A stretch of DNA of 64,000 nt from UBA4582 sp964228885 (GTDB taxonomy: Bacteria > Pseudomonadota > Gammaproteobacteria > Pseudomonadales > Azotimanducaceae). The number at the start of each line of letters is the position of its first letter. Position 1 is the stretch's first letter. This document shows positions 54,577 through 64,000 of the stretch, one piece after another. The notes under the pieces were generated by a model. That model was not told the DNA's origin and did no database searches. It saw only the letters and a list, made by a program, of their open reading frames with translations. The stretch lies in NCBI GenBank assembly GCA_964228885.1, contig CAXRCG010000278.1, positions 26,349 through 90,348 of the forward strand. Direction: 5' to 3'. Both the position numbers and the translations under genes were made by a program.

Positions 54577-55938
54577 CTAATAATCTCCACCGAGTGCCAA
54601 AAGTAAATCGACCCGATTTTTTAGTTGTTGGTTCTGAAGCTGTATGAGCGTTGTCTGGGCGTCAAAGGCGCGGCGTTGAGATTCAAGTACTGTTGTATAT
54701 GGCGCAAGACCTCGTTGATATTGATCAAAAGCCAGCTCCAGGGCAGCGTCCGCGTTCTGCTCAGCTTGGACGAACGCTTCGTAACGAGCGTTCAAAGCCT
54801 GCCCGCGACTCAATGCATTTTCAACCTCCGCCAGTGCCCTGAACACAACTTGAAGGTAGCGTTTTTCTTTTTGCTCAAGACGAATTTTGGCTTGCTGTTC
54901 TAGCGCAGCGAGCCTTCCACCCTGAAAAAGGGGCTGAATTAGACTAGCAGCCGCACGCCACACGAGAGATCCGCCATCAAGCAACTGATCAAGTTCTTGA
55001 CTTGAATCTGAAAGAGAACCGGACAAATTCAGAGTCGGAAATCTATTCCTCTGCGCAATCGCGACTCCGGCATCCGCAGACAAAAGCTCAAGCCATGCTT
55101 GCTGAATATCCGGTCTTCTTTTTAACAGGTTAGCAGGGATTCCCGCCGCGATAGGCTCCAAATGCAGAGATTGCAGGTTAGCAGGTGCAATCAACTTCGC
55201 CGCGGGGTAGTCGCCGAGCAAGAGTTCCAAACGCGTCAGCGACTCAAACTGAACTTGTTGCTGGCTAGCAATGCCGGCTCGTTCCAATTCAAGCGTGTTT
55301 CTAGACAGATACACATCCAACGCATCATTTAGCCCACTTCGATATCCCCTTTCTATCACATCAAGTGACTCAGTCAGATTAGTGAACCGTTGATTCAACA
55401 GTCCAAGAAGCTGAGTAGCTGAACTGGCATCAAAACCGGCGTTCACAACGTCCCTTACGAGTGTCCGCTTTGTCTCTAGGTAACTCGCTTGCTGACGTGC
55501 GAGATCAATTTGCGACCGTTGTTGCGCGGCATTTAGCTTGCCCCACAAATCCACTTCGTATCCTGCCGTCAAACTTAGCCCGAATTGGGTGGCAGACCCG
55601 ATGCCAGTGTCATCGCGTTGAGTTGAAATAGATAGACCCAGATTCGGCCACAATGTGGAATCAGATATTCTGACATTTTGTTCCGCTAGCCTTACAGCAG
55701 CGGCTTCTTGGGCGAGCGTATGATTTGCCTTAATTGCTTTCTCAACCAGAAAATTCAGGTCTGCAGACTTAAAGGATCCGAGCCAGGCAAAGGCCGAAAA
55801 CTGATCAAAAGTGCGCTGCGAGTAATCAGCGGGCAACGAGTCAACGCCAAGAGTATTAAGGTCAGCTTCCGGTTCAGGCAGCGCACCAACGCAGGCAGTG
55901 AGCAGCAGAAGGCTAAGCGGGGGTAACGAAAATTTCAT
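54577..55938 (-). CDS. RND efflux outer-membrane factor, TolC/NodT-type lipoprotein
   Basis: A 453-aa outer-membrane channel subunit. A signal peptide with lipobox (LLLLTACVG, cysteine near residue 16) precedes two repeats of the OEP fold; LIQPLFQGGRLAALEQQ and PNLGLSISTQRD-type segments and the long helices ending in LRNRVDLLLALGGDY-like sequence are typical. First gene of the three-gene efflux operon. Confidence 0.92.
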   Translation of the reverse strand: MKFSLPPLSLLLLTACVGALPEPEADLNTLGVDSLPADYSQRTFDQFSAFAWLGSFKSADLNFLVEKAIKANHTLAQEAAAVRLAEQNVRISDSTLWPNLGLSISTQRDDTGIGSATQFGLSLTAGYEVDLWGKLNAAQQRSQIDLARQQASYLETKRTLVRDVVNAGFDASSATQLLGLLNQRFTNLTESLDVIERGYRSGLNDALDVYLSRNTLELERAGIASQQQVQFESLTRLELLLGDYPAAKLIAPANLQSLHLEPIAAGIPANLLKRRPDIQQAWLELLSADAGVAIAQRNRFPTLNLSGSLSDSSQELDQLLDGGSLVWRAAASLIQPLFQGGRLAALEQQAKIRLEQKEKRYLQVVFRALAEVENALSRGQALNARYEAFVQAEQNADAALELAFDQYQRGLAPYTTVLESQRRAFDAQTTLIQLQNQQLKNRVDLLLALGGDY

Positions 55939-56025
55939 TGATCGAAAAGCCGAGGTATTAGTTTCAGAGTAACTCTTATCATACGAGACAGAGTTTCATT
56001 TCCGTCGATACAAAATAAGATTGTT

Positions 56026-56895
56026 TCACTCACGAAAACTATATTTAAACCCATTTTCGATTGGAATTTCCTTGCGCATCTCATGCAATGACGCCAAATC
56101 AAGTTTGCATTTAATAACCGCTTCACCATCAGTGCAAGAAACTACAATATCTCCCCATGGCCCTACCACCATGCTGTGGCCATGAGTCATCCGACCTGAG
56201 TCATGGATACCACCCTGGCAGGAAGCGATGCAGTAGCTGAAGTTCTCAACAGCCCGCGCTCGCATCAGCACTTCGAAATGTGCTTTGCCTGTGATTGTAG
56301 TAAACGCCGAAGGGATGGCAAAGCACTCAGCCCCCCTTAGAAACAACGCACGATATAGATCGGCAAAACGAATATCATAACAAACAGATAAGCCGACCCG
56401 ACCAATTGGGGAATCAACCACTACTAGCTGCTCGCCTGGCTCAAACGTATCAGATTCGCGATAACTTTTCTGATTGTCGTGAACATCAACATCAAACATG
56501 TGTCGCTTATCGTAACGACCAATCTGACGACCGGCTTCGTCGTAAACGAGAGAAGCCGCTCTTACTCTGCCGCCGTCAATGTAAGTTCCATCAACCCGCA
56601 CAGGTACCGGCAAAGTTCCTCCAAAGATCCAGCAACCGTATCGCTGGGCTTGCTCAACCAGAAATTGGCGCACAGGTCCCTTATTGGTCGCTTCCCGTTC
56701 TGCAATAGAACGGGTCTGATTACTGCCAAGGGCGGCAAAGTTTTCAGGCAGGAAGACGGCTTTAACGCCTTCCGATGCCGCCTCCTTGATTAGCGCCTCC
56801 GCGCGTTTCAAATTCAGATCGACCCGCTGGCTGCTCACCATTTGAATCACACCAATTGTAGGCTCTTCAACAGGAACGACGCTATCCTCCGTCAA
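56026..56895 (-). CDS. Carbon-nitrogen hydrolase (nitrilase superfamily)
   Basis: A 289-aa amidohydrolase of the branch 10 (Nit) type, which repairs or hydrolyses omega-amides such as deaminated glutathione. The catalytic triad is complete: Glu in LPENFA, Lys in YDKRHMFD, Cys in SVCYDIRF. Start is TTG immediately after the yhdP stop; a GGAGG site lies inside the first codons but no alternative start follows. Context yhdP-nit is common in pseudomonads; tldD, usually next, is absent. Confidence 0.9.
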   Translation of the reverse strand: MTEDSVVPVEEPTIGVIQMVSSQRVDLNLKRAEALIKEAASEGVKAVFLPENFAALGSNQTRSIAEREATNKGPVRQFLVEQAQRYGCWIFGGTLPVPVRVDGTYIDGGRVRAASLVYDEAGRQIGRYDKRHMFDVDVHDNQKSYRESDTFEPGEQLVVVDSPIGRVGLSVCYDIRFADLYRALFLRGAECFAIPSAFTTITGKAHFEVLMRARAVENFSYCIASCQGGIHDSGRMTHGHSMVVGPWGDIVVSCTDGEAVIKCKLDLASLHEMRKEIPIENGFKYSFRE

Positions 56896-59800
56896 TTATA
56901 ATCCTTCAAGTACTTCGGTGGGATCTTCCACTGGTCCCGGTGTTTGGGTTGTGGACTCTTCGGCAGCACCGGGAACCGACATGTCACGAACCGAATCGTT
57001 AAAAATCGAAACAAACTCAACCACGGGCTCTTCGACAGTGCCGGAAACCTTGTATTTTGCACTACTAAACTGAACTATTTGTTTTTCAAAAACTTTCTGG
57101 GCGACCCAAACACCAGCGCCAACCAAAGGACCTGTGGCAATAGCTGAATAAGCAGCATACCAAGGCAAGTTTTGGCTCAAGGGGAGCGTGACGATCATGT
57201 CACTATCAATTTCCTGATTAACAAGGCTAACCTGGCCACCGACCCGGAAGCTACCACTGGAACCCTTAACTGCTATGGGATCCACTATTCTGATTTCGCC
57301 TTCGCGTATGTTTATGTTTCCGCTAACTTCACTAAAACTAAAACCCTGATTGATAATATCCGAGAAATCGAATCGGAGTCTTCGGGTCAATGATGCAAAA
57401 TCAAAGATTCCCAACACCTTGAGCGCACCCGCGCCAGAGTCCGCCTGCACAATTCGACCATTACTACCCTGCAGTCCAACGCCACCATCAACTTTCAATA
57501 AATCGACCATTGCTGGAGATCCGGCCCAGAGCACATCGGCTTCAAACTCAAAATTTTTACTTTCGATACTGGAAGCATATCCCCACTGCGCAAGCGCTTG
57601 ATCCAACTCTGGTACCAGTACGTGTCCATTGAAAGTGCTTACTTGCTTTCCATTTTCATCGACTGACCAACGCACGACCGAATCTTCCAATATTTGCAGA
57701 CCTTTAACCGAAGCCGTTAGATTTTCCAGTCGGCCGCCGGATTCAATTGGGCGATAGTCAAAAGACCACATGCCATAGTGTTCATCGTCGATCATTAGTT
57801 CTTTAGTTTTGAAATTTAGCGCAGTAATACTCGCAGGATCCTGTCCTTCGAGCGGGTCTATCTGCTCTTCTCCCTCTCCGATTTCGTCGGATAAAAAGCG
57901 TAAGTAATCAAATGAAATTTCTAACGGTTCTGATTCAATGTCGGGTACGTCAATAATTCCCGACAACATTTCATTTCGAAGTCCTACACTCCAAGCTAAG
58001 TCTTTTCTGGTGATATATGTTCTGACATTCTCAAGTTCGACACCAAATGCCGAGAGATCTGTAATATCGACTTCAATCGCACGTAGTTGACTAGCCAGTT
58101 CAGACTCGATTGAAATCGTACTCTCGCCCTGAATTGATTCAAACAACCTTTCCCAGTCTTCAAACCTCACGTAATCAAGTGAACCAGACACATCGAACCG
58201 GTCGAAAGCCACGACTCCGAGGGGGGTGTCGCCAAAGTGCACCCGACCACCAATCAGTTCCCCATCGAGGATTTTCAGCGACGCAAAAACATTTTCTTCA
58301 ACCTGTATATCAACCTTATCTCCATCCGCGTGGAATGTGTGGATGTAGTTGACAATGGCTACCTCATCAGCAGGTTTCCCCAACGGCGCGGGCAGATCAA
58401 CATGAACACCAACCAGATCTGAAGTCGCTTCAACCCAAATAGGTGCCGCATCTTGCCCTAATGGAATATGTACATTGACATTGTAGTCAAGCAACCCTTC
58501 CATCTGAGTCATAAGCACCTGGTTTGACCACTCCTGTAGGTCTCTCGCACTCACGGTTCCGTCGATCTGAACATTAGTTTGACCTTGCTCTGCAATCAGC
58601 TCGGTGTTGATGATCCCTTTCACAGATTCTTCGAAAATCGTGCCTGTAAATCCGGGGGACCTTAGCCCAGTCACAGTTTCATATTCGATAAGACCCGATA
58701 AACCCTCAATTTCAAGATTAAACAGCGGCATAGACAAACGCGCATCGAAGAGGTCAACGTCAACTCCAACATTCACGACGTCACCTGCACGCTTGCCAAT
58801 TGGAACATCAAGATTGAGGTCACCGGTCAAAAAGCCCTCCCCCTGCCAAGTCTCCGCCATGCGCCTAGTCGCGTCAGCAATCGGCGTATTGTTCAACAAA
58901 TAAATCCCGCTTTCGACGTCTGCTTTAAACCTGCCATTAACCAAAACAGAATCTGTTGTTCCATCGGGATGAACCGGCACTCTAAAACTTGCCGAGGTCA
59001 ACTCGTTGCCGATTACTTGGCCGACAATGTTATTTGAGTATATGCTGTTATAGCCGACGAAAACGGTCGCGCTCATATCGACGATCTTCGGCCATTTCGG
59101 ATCGTAGTCGAACTCCACTTCGGAAGCCTTGAGATAAAGTTCATGCACCTTTCTATCTCTTGGTTCACCTCTATAAAGTGAACCATGAAGGACCATCCCG
59201 CCTTCGTTTGCTCGTCCAGAGACCAAGGCTCGATTTATCCAGTCCCGAACTTGCTGAGGCAAAACGCCTGGTAAATATCTACCAACATCTCCCAATTCAC
59301 CCGCGTTAAGTCCAACTTCGACACCCCAGGTTTGATTTTCGCGCAGTGATGGAAGATTAAGATGCACTCGCCCGGAGGCAGATAGATTTCCATCAGTCAC
59401 CCGCACAAGGTCACTAGATATTTGAAGTAATTGATGCTCTGTGCCAATGTTCTGCGAGAGGTAATTGAATCGCGCATGTGCGCTATCAAAGCGCCATGCT
59501 TCCGGAAACATTGCCGCAAAATTTAAGCTAAATGGTTGCTCGTTGTGGACATCCAGATACCCATCCGTCAGCGTTGTCGAAACATAGCCATTAAGTGAGC
59601 TGATACCAGGAATGACTTTGTGGGCATTAATCTGAACGTCCAACAATTCCGCAGAAAGCTTCAAGCTCGAGAGACCCGATGAAAAATTCATTTTCATTTG
59701 TATTTCAGATAGTTCCCCAGTGGGGTCCAAATGCACCAGCTGTTGATGGGTTGACGCACCTATCAGTTCCGTTTCCTGTCCCAGTATTCGCATCGAAGTA

Positions 59801-60882
59801 AACAGCTCTGCCATATCAAGCTGGGGCAGATGGATACCTATCTCCCTGTCTGCATCTATTCCCGAGAGGACCACACTGGCACCATCCAATGACCAGTCTT
59901 GGCCACCAATTCTGGCAGCAAAGGAGCTAACAAATAACTGAAGGTGCCCCCTCGACGAGCCCTTTAACACAAATTGTGCGTTCAATTGCTCAACTATCGG
60001 GATTATTTTAGCCCTCTTGCTTGCCGAGATTGAGCCTTCAGCAAGATTTCCAATCAACTCGACCTTATCGTCGATAAAACTAAGCCAGAACTCACCTTTA
60101 ACACTTGACTGCTTTAGTTGAACAGCGTCAATTTCAAATTCCGGCAAAAAATCTAAATACTCAATTGCAGGTACTTTCAAGTAAAGCTGTGTGACAACGG
60201 TTTCTGGCGCTCTAAGGTCTCCCTGAAATCTTCCGATTAAATCGAGCTCTTCCAGTTGCCTCTCGGAATTAGAGGATTCAATTTCCAGTGGCACCGAAAA
60301 CCGCCTAGTCTCCTCGTCTGCAGCAAGCGTGAATAATTCCGACGGTCTGTTCTTAATAACAAACTGCTCGCGAACACCCTTGACCTTGATGCTCAGTCCA
60401 CTGGCAGACAAAAAATTGATGTGAGGGATCGAATCCAATAAAAAATCAAGATTGAGAGGCTTCTCAGATGACGGCAGACCTTCAACATGCCAGACTCCCT
60501 CACTATCTTGCACAACGCCGAGACTGAAGCCATCGACCTCGATTTCATCAACGACGATACTTCTTTCTATTACTGAAGCGACGGAGTTCAGACGCACAGT
60601 CACCTTGCCAACCTGCACCCCGGTAAACTGCTCTTGACCTATCCTGAGACCTTCAATTGTCAACGTCGGATCAAGATACATCCAGCTACCGTGTACCGCT
60701 CCTACTTCAACCTTCGCGCCCAGAGCATTAGTGATGGCTGCAGAAATCCGACCATCTAACAGTTGGACATTCGCCATAGCAATTCTGCCTATAAGCACAT
60801 AGGCAGCCAACATGACCAACACAAACAGCAACAGGCTTACCACCTGTGCGACTATAAATTTCTTGATCAGTTGCATCTGCAT
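56896..60882 (-). CDS. yhdP: YhdP family AsmA-like protein
   Basis: A 1328-aa inner-membrane-anchored, mostly periplasmic protein of the DUF3971/AsmA group, proposed to form a bridge for phospholipid transport to the outer membrane. One N-terminal helix (about residues 8-32) is followed by long beta-rich repeats; the C-terminal end VSLVNQEIDSDMIVTLPLSQNLPWYAA...VFEKQI is well conserved. Given the loss of mla genes in this window, its role in outer-membrane lipid balance may matter more here (inference). Confidence 0.92.
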   Translation of the reverse strand: MQMQLIKKFIVAQVVSLLLFVLVMLAAYVLIGRIAMANVQLLDGRISAAITNALGAKVEVGAVHGSWMYLDPTLTIEGLRIGQEQFTGVQVGKVTVRLNSVASVIERSIVVDEIEVDGFSLGVVQDSEGVWHVEGLPSSEKPLNLDFLLDSIPHINFLSASGLSIKVKGVREQFVIKNRPSELFTLAADEETRRFSVPLEIESSNSERQLEELDLIGRFQGDLRAPETVVTQLYLKVPAIEYLDFLPEFEIDAVQLKQSSVKGEFWLSFIDDKVELIGNLAEGSISASKRAKIIPIVEQLNAQFVLKGSSRGHLQLFVSSFAARIGGQDWSLDGASVVLSGIDADREIGIHLPQLDMAELFTSMRILGQETELIGASTHQQLVHLDPTGELSEIQMKMNFSSGLSSLKLSAELLDVQINAHKVIPGISSLNGYVSTTLTDGYLDVHNEQPFSLNFAAMFPEAWRFDSAHARFNYLSQNIGTEHQLLQISSDLVRVTDGNLSASGRVHLNLPSLRENQTWGVEVGLNAGELGDVGRYLPGVLPQQVRDWINRALVSGRANEGGMVLHGSLYRGEPRDRKVHELYLKASEVEFDYDPKWPKIVDMSATVFVGYNSIYSNNIVGQVIGNELTSASFRVPVHPDGTTDSVLVNGRFKADVESGIYLLNNTPIADATRRMAETWQGEGFLTGDLNLDVPIGKRAGDVVNVGVDVDLFDARLSMPLFNLEIEGLSGLIEYETVTGLRSPGFTGTIFEESVKGIINTELIAEQGQTNVQIDGTVSARDLQEWSNQVLMTQMEGLLDYNVNVHIPLGQDAAPIWVEATSDLVGVHVDLPAPLGKPADEVAIVNYIHTFHADGDKVDIQVEENVFASLKILDGELIGGRVHFGDTPLGVVAFDRFDVSGSLDYVRFEDWERLFESIQGESTISIESELASQLRAIEVDITDLSAFGVELENVRTYITRKDLAWSVGLRNEMLSGIIDVPDIESEPLEISFDYLRFLSDEIGEGEEQIDPLEGQDPASITALNFKTKELMIDDEHYGMWSFDYRPIESGGRLENLTASVKGLQILEDSVVRWSVDENGKQVSTFNGHVLVPELDQALAQWGYASSIESKNFEFEADVLWAGSPAMVDLLKVDGGVGLQGSNGRIVQADSGAGALKVLGIFDFASLTRRLRFDFSDIINQGFSFSEVSGNINIREGEIRIVDPIAVKGSSGSFRVGGQVSLVNQEIDSDMIVTLPLSQNLPWYAAYSAIATGPLVGAGVWVAQKVFEKQIVQFSSAKYKVSGTVEEPVVEFVSIFNDSVRDMSVPGAAEESTTQTPGPVEDPTEVLEGL

Positions 60883-60889
60883 GATCTAT

Positions 60890-62377
60890 TCACGGTGACA
60901 CCGGCAGCACTACATCAAACTGTTCCTGTGTATAGCTTGCCTCAACCTGCAACCTGATATCCGCCTTTAAAACTTTTGATAGCTCCGAAACATTTTCAGC
61001 GTCTTCATCCAGCAATCTATCAATAACAGATTGAGATGCGCGGACTTGGCAGCCTTTTTTGTAAAGGGTTCTAAACTTTCGTTGAATTTCTCGATAAATT
61101 TCTAAGCAGACCGTTTCAGAACTTTTGACAAACCCTCGTCCATTGCAAGCAGAACAAGGCGCACATATCCTCTTCAACAAACTTTCTTGCGTTCTCTTAC
61201 GAGTCATTTCAACCAGACCCAGTTCTGATATTTCAGCAATATTCCACTTTACCCGATCGGATTGCTGTCCTTTTTCTAACATTCTCAGCACTTGGCGTTT
61301 GTGTTCTTCGTTGATCATGTCGATGAAATCGATGATCACTATTCCGCCGATATTACGCAGGCGCAACTGCCTCGGAATTGCAGCAGCGGCCTCGAGATTC
61401 ATACGAAAGATCGTCTCATCCACATCCTTCTTACCGACAAACCCCCCGGTGTTCACGTCGACCGTGGTCATCGCCTCAGTCTGATCAACAACTAGATACC
61501 CACCCGACCTGAGAAGCACATTCCTATCAAGTGCTTTTTCTATTTGGTCTTCCAGATTGTGGGCATCGAACAAAGGTACTTCCATCGAGATTAATTCGAG
61601 GTTGCCGGCTTTTTCAGGGATAAAATCCGCCAGAAAGCGCTCCATCGCTCCGTATACAGGTTTATTGTCTACCAAAATTCTTTGCGTATCCCTATTAATA
61701 ATGTCTCGCATTGCCCTGAGGTGCATCGGTAAATCTTCATAGACCAGCGCAGCAGGTTTTGTGTCCAGGCTGTCCGCTTGTATACGCTTCCATTTTTCCC
61801 TTAGTAATTCTGCATCCCTGAGGATTTCCTCTTCACTTGCTCGCTCACATGCCGTACGCACAATAAAGCCATCTCGAGATTCAACTGGACAAACCCTCGT
61901 TAAGAGGGAACTCAATCTATTTCTTTCGTGCTCATCCTCAATACGCTGAGAGATCCCAATGTGGTTAGTGTTTGGCGTATAAACGAGAAAACGTGACGCG
62001 ATAGAGACGCTGGAGGTCGCACGGGGTCCTTTGGTATTTATGGGTTCTTTCGTTACCTGAACAAGTAACGATTGACCATCATGAAGTACATCCTGAATAG
62101 CAGGGTAAGTCCGCTCAGATGTTTCATTTACAGCATCAAATTTGAACTGGGGATCAACTAGATCAGTGATGTGCATAAACGCAGCTTTTGCCTGACCTAT
62201 TTCTACGAATGCGCTCTGTATGCCCGGCAAAATCCTCGCGACCTTGCCCTTATAAATATTGCCTACAGTCACCCTGGCGTGAACCCGCTCAATAAATATT
62301 TCTTGCAATAATCCCTGTTCGACCACAGCGACCCTCGTTTCCAGCGGGGACACACTGATTATGATTTCTTCGCCCAT
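60890..62377 (-). CDS. rng: Ribonuclease G
   Basis: Endoribonuclease that matures the 16S rRNA 5' end and takes part in mRNA decay. S1 domain (about residues 38-120: VGNIYKGKVARILPGIQSAFVEIG), the catalytic aspartates in VDVNTGGFVG and GGIVIIDFIDM, and the zinc-link CAPCSACNGRG are present. The ATG at 62377 (MGEEIIISVSP) follows AGGA and gives 495 aa; the frame to 62443 overlaps maf. Lies between maf and yhdP. Confidence 0.96.
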   Translation of the reverse strand: MGEEIIISVSPLETRVAVVEQGLLQEIFIERVHARVTVGNIYKGKVARILPGIQSAFVEIGQAKAAFMHITDLVDPQFKFDAVNETSERTYPAIQDVLHDGQSLLVQVTKEPINTKGPRATSSVSIASRFLVYTPNTNHIGISQRIEDEHERNRLSSLLTRVCPVESRDGFIVRTACERASEEEILRDAELLREKWKRIQADSLDTKPAALVYEDLPMHLRAMRDIINRDTQRILVDNKPVYGAMERFLADFIPEKAGNLELISMEVPLFDAHNLEDQIEKALDRNVLLRSGGYLVVDQTEAMTTVDVNTGGFVGKKDVDETIFRMNLEAAAAIPRQLRLRNIGGIVIIDFIDMINEEHKRQVLRMLEKGQQSDRVKWNIAEISELGLVEMTRKRTQESLLKRICAPCSACNGRGFVKSSETVCLEIYREIQRKFRTLYKKGCQVRASQSVIDRLLDEDAENVSELSKVLKADIRLQVEASYTQEQFDVVLPVSP

Positions 62378-62424
62378 CCGGGGTACATCCTTTTTGTCAA
62401 TTCTATTCAGACTGTAATGACGGA

Positions 62425-63021
62425 CTAAAGTTGCACAAGGCATTCTATGCCAAACGATTTAAGTTCTGCCGCTGTCTCCATCAATGGCAAACCCGCAACG
62501 TTGCTTGGACTGCCGTCTATTCCCGCAACAAAGATAGATCCCAGCCCTTGTATGCCGTAAGAACCAGCCTTGTCAGCTGGTTCGCCCGTTTCCCAATATG
62601 CTTCACACTCCCTTACGCTCAACTGCCGAAATGTCACGATCGTCTCAACTATGAAAGACCTTTGTCTAACGGATGCCGTTTCGCCAATTGTGACAGAGGT
62701 CAGTACTTGGTGCTTTTTACCCGACATACGCTGGAGCACGGTTATCGCGTCAAGCCTTGTTTCGGGCTTTCCTACTATCTCTCCATCTAGGACAACTATT
62801 GTATCGGCGCACAAAATAACAGCCTCGCCAGCTTCTTTTAGCAGCGCTCTTGAACGCGACATCTTCGACGCTGACATTCTGGTTGCGTAATTGACCGGAG
62901 ACTCACCAGATTCGACTGTCTCGTCAATATCCGGTCTTACGACCTCAAAAGTCAATCCAATCTGCTGAAGCAGATTGGCACGCCGCGGGGAGCCGGAAGC
63001 CAAAATTAATTTCGCTGGCAT
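62425..63021 (-). CDS. maf: Maf-family nucleotide pyrophosphatase YhdE
   Basis: Pyrophosphatase acting on non-canonical or dTTP/UTP nucleotides. LILASGSPRRANLLQQIG, the catalytic ADTIV, GKPET and DKAGSYGIQGLGS match the YhdE type. 198 aa. Its ATG overlaps the mreD stop in TGATG, as usual for mreD-maf-rng. Confidence 0.95.
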   Translation of the reverse strand: MPAKLILASGSPRRANLLQQIGLTFEVVRPDIDETVESGESPVNYATRMSASKMSRSRALLKEAGEAVILCADTIVVLDGEIVGKPETRLDAITVLQRMSGKKHQVLTSVTIGETASVRQRSFIVETIVTFRQLSVRECEAYWETGEPADKAGSYGIQGLGSIFVAGIDGSPSNVAGLPLMETAAELKSFGIECLVQL

Positions 63022-63509
63022 CAGTTTACGCCAAACAAACGCCTAAAATAGCGCAAAACCAGAAACACCCAAGGCCAAATAAACGCACTTACCATGGACG
63101 GCATGAGATACCACATGTTCCATTCCGCAGAACCTACGATACTCTCGATCCAATAATTGATTAGCTGGTACAACCCAATTACCGCAAATACAATCAGGCT
63201 TTGCTGCCAAACGGTGAACATACGCAGACGCTGATATAGACTCGCCCCAATGTATGCCACGGCCATTAATGCAATACCATGTTGTCCCAACAAACTACCT
63301 GACAAGACATCAATCACCAAACCCAATATCCAGGCGATGACTATGCCAACCCGATGAGGTAGCGCTATCGTCCAATAGAAAAGCACCAATGCAACCCACT
63401 CTGGTCTCAGGTAACCCATATCCACAGGGAGGAACTGCGGCAGCGCAACAATACTCAAGACGAATGCGAACACAAAACTTAGACCTACGATCCAGATATT
63501 ATTCTCCAT
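63021..63509 (-). CDS. mreD: Rod shape-determining protein MreD
   Basis: Inner-membrane protein of the elongasome, 162 aa with five or six hydrophobic spans; MENNIWIVGLSFVFAFVLSIV starts it and RPEWVALVLFYWTIALPHRVGI and GLVIDVLSGSLLGQHGIAL are typical. The ATG at 63509 lies inside the last unit of a 19-base tandem repeat that also covers the mreC stop. The frame continues open upstream to 63707 but overlaps mreC. Confidence 0.93.
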   Translation of the reverse strand: MENNIWIVGLSFVFAFVLSIVALPQFLPVDMGYLRPEWVALVLFYWTIALPHRVGIVIAWILGLVIDVLSGSLLGQHGIALMAVAYIGASLYQRLRMFTVWQQSLIVFAVIGLYQLINYWIESIVGSAEWNMWYLMPSMVSAFIWPWVFLVLRYFRRLFGVN

Positions 63510-63564
63510 AATCCGCGTCCCGCCCCATAATCCGCGTCCCGCCCCATAATCAGCGTCCTGCCCG
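63508..63564 (-). repeat. Three tandem 19-base repeats across mreC end / mreD start
   Basis: Units 63508-63526 and 63527-63545 are identical (plus-strand ATAATCCGCGTCCCGCCCC); the third, 63546-63564, differs at three positions and holds the end of mreC. Each unit carries an ATG on the minus strand, but 19 is not a multiple of three, so only the last is in frame with mreD. Confidence 0.9.
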
Positions 63565-64000
63565 ATAGTCAGATTCGAATTCACTACCAATACCATCAGG
63601 TATTCCAGCCAGACCGTCATCGGCGAACACCAATAGCACATGACGGCTACGGTCCAGTCTCGCACTGGGGATCGCGGTGACCAGAGCAAACGGTTGCCCC
63701 GGATCATGCTCTACTCTGTTAACTAGACCAACCGGATAGCCAACAGGAAACCGATCGCCTAGCCCAGAACTCACCAGCAGATCACCTACTCTGATATCGG
63801 CTGTATCCTGAACATGCAACAATTCCAATTGTCGAGTAACGCCTGAGCCGCGCGCTATCAAACGCAGATTACTTCGATTGACCTGAACGGGTACTGAATG
63901 GGTTTGATCACTAATTAGCAGGACTCGACTCGTATATTGACTAATCTCGATGACCTGCCCCATCAGCCCCTGAGCATCCAAAAGCGGCTGACCAATAAAA
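63550..64000 (-). CDS. mreC: Rod shape-determining protein MreC, 3' part
   Basis: Periplasmic elongasome protein; the C-terminal 149 codons are in the window and the gene runs off the end. The sequence begins FIGQPLLDAQGLMGQVIEIS and continues QTHSVPVQVNRSNLRLIARG and GDLLVSSGLGDRFPVGYPVG, all in the MreC domain. It ends ADYRAGR inside the tandem repeat region. Confidence 0.93.
   Translation of the reverse strand, partial: FIGQPLLDAQGLMGQVIEISQYTSRVLLISDQTHSVPVQVNRSNLRLIARGSGVTRQLELLHVQDTADIRVGDLLVSSGLGDRFPVGYPVGLVNRVEHDPGQPFALVTAIPSARLDRSRHVLLVFADDGLAGIPDGIGSEFESDYRAGR

Noticed and set aside
63510..63707. Longer mreD of 228 residues
   Set aside because: The upstream part overlaps mreC in another frame; the conserved MreD start is at 63509.
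1..64000. tRNA genes, CRISPR arrays, insertion sequences, prophage
   Set aside because: No T-arm-like clusters, spaced direct repeats, transposase frames or phage genes were recognised anywhere on either strand.

Overview
The window reads as a gammaproteobacterial chromosome segment of moderate GC. The evidence is conserved gene order: coaE-yacG; the dcw cell-division cluster ending in lpxC; rsmI/lpoA-yraN-dolP; murA-hisG-hisD-zapE-rplM-rpsI-petABC-sspAB; yrbG-lptCAB-rpoN-hpf-ptsN-rapZ-npr; and mreCD-maf-rng-yhdP-nitrilase. The PVWY form of the cytochrome b Qo motif, the short HisG and an SspB that follows SspA agree with this. I cannot name a genus. No phage, insertion sequence, CRISPR array, tRNA or rRNA was recognised.

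Layout. 1-7.0 kb: coaE-yacG (+), a decayed stretch, then secA-argJ (-), an M23 peptidase (-) and dciA (+). 7.0-20.5 kb: dcw genes on the minus strand, mraZ-rsmH-ftsL-ftsI-murE-murD-ftsW-murC-ftsQ-ftsA-ftsZ-lpxC, with an MraZ operator array upstream. 20.9-25.1 kb: rnpB and rsmI (-), lpoA-yraN-dolP (+). 25.2-35.2 kb: a long minus-strand block with sspB/sspA, the cytochrome bc1 operon, rpsI/rplM, zapE, hisD/hisG, murA and ibaG. 35.7-45.1 kb: a plus-strand block with the calcium/sodium antiporter, LPS transport (lptCAB), rpoN, hpf, the nitrogen PTS (ptsN, rapZ, npr), mgtE and darP. 45.2-50.2 kb: an accessory region with an FAD-dependent GMC oxidoreductase and its small subunit, two gene relics, a universal stress protein and a TANGO2-like protein. 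50.2-64 kb (-): an RND efflux operon, then nitrilase, yhdP, rng, maf, mreD and mreC, which runs off the window end.

The unusual theme is erosion. secA is preceded by its expected N-terminal 20 codons, but a UGA stop interrupts them. coaE has lost its PLLxE motif through what looks like a compensated pair of frameshifts. A fragment of mlaF survives where mlaFEDCB normally sits; a glycerol dehydrogenase gene is truncated and frameshifted; a yghU-type gene has a large internal deletion. Several genes normally found inside these conserved blocks are absent (murF, mraY, murG, murB/ddl, diaA, mlaBCDE, kdsD, kdsC), although the remaining genes are tightly packed. This suggests a lineage losing genes, perhaps host-associated, but assembly or sequencing error must be excluded for the lesions in essential genes. 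Smaller points are a 10-codon leader ORF coupled to rplM, a tandem repeat that triplicated the mreC-mreD junction, and a shared -10 region in front of three minus-strand operons.
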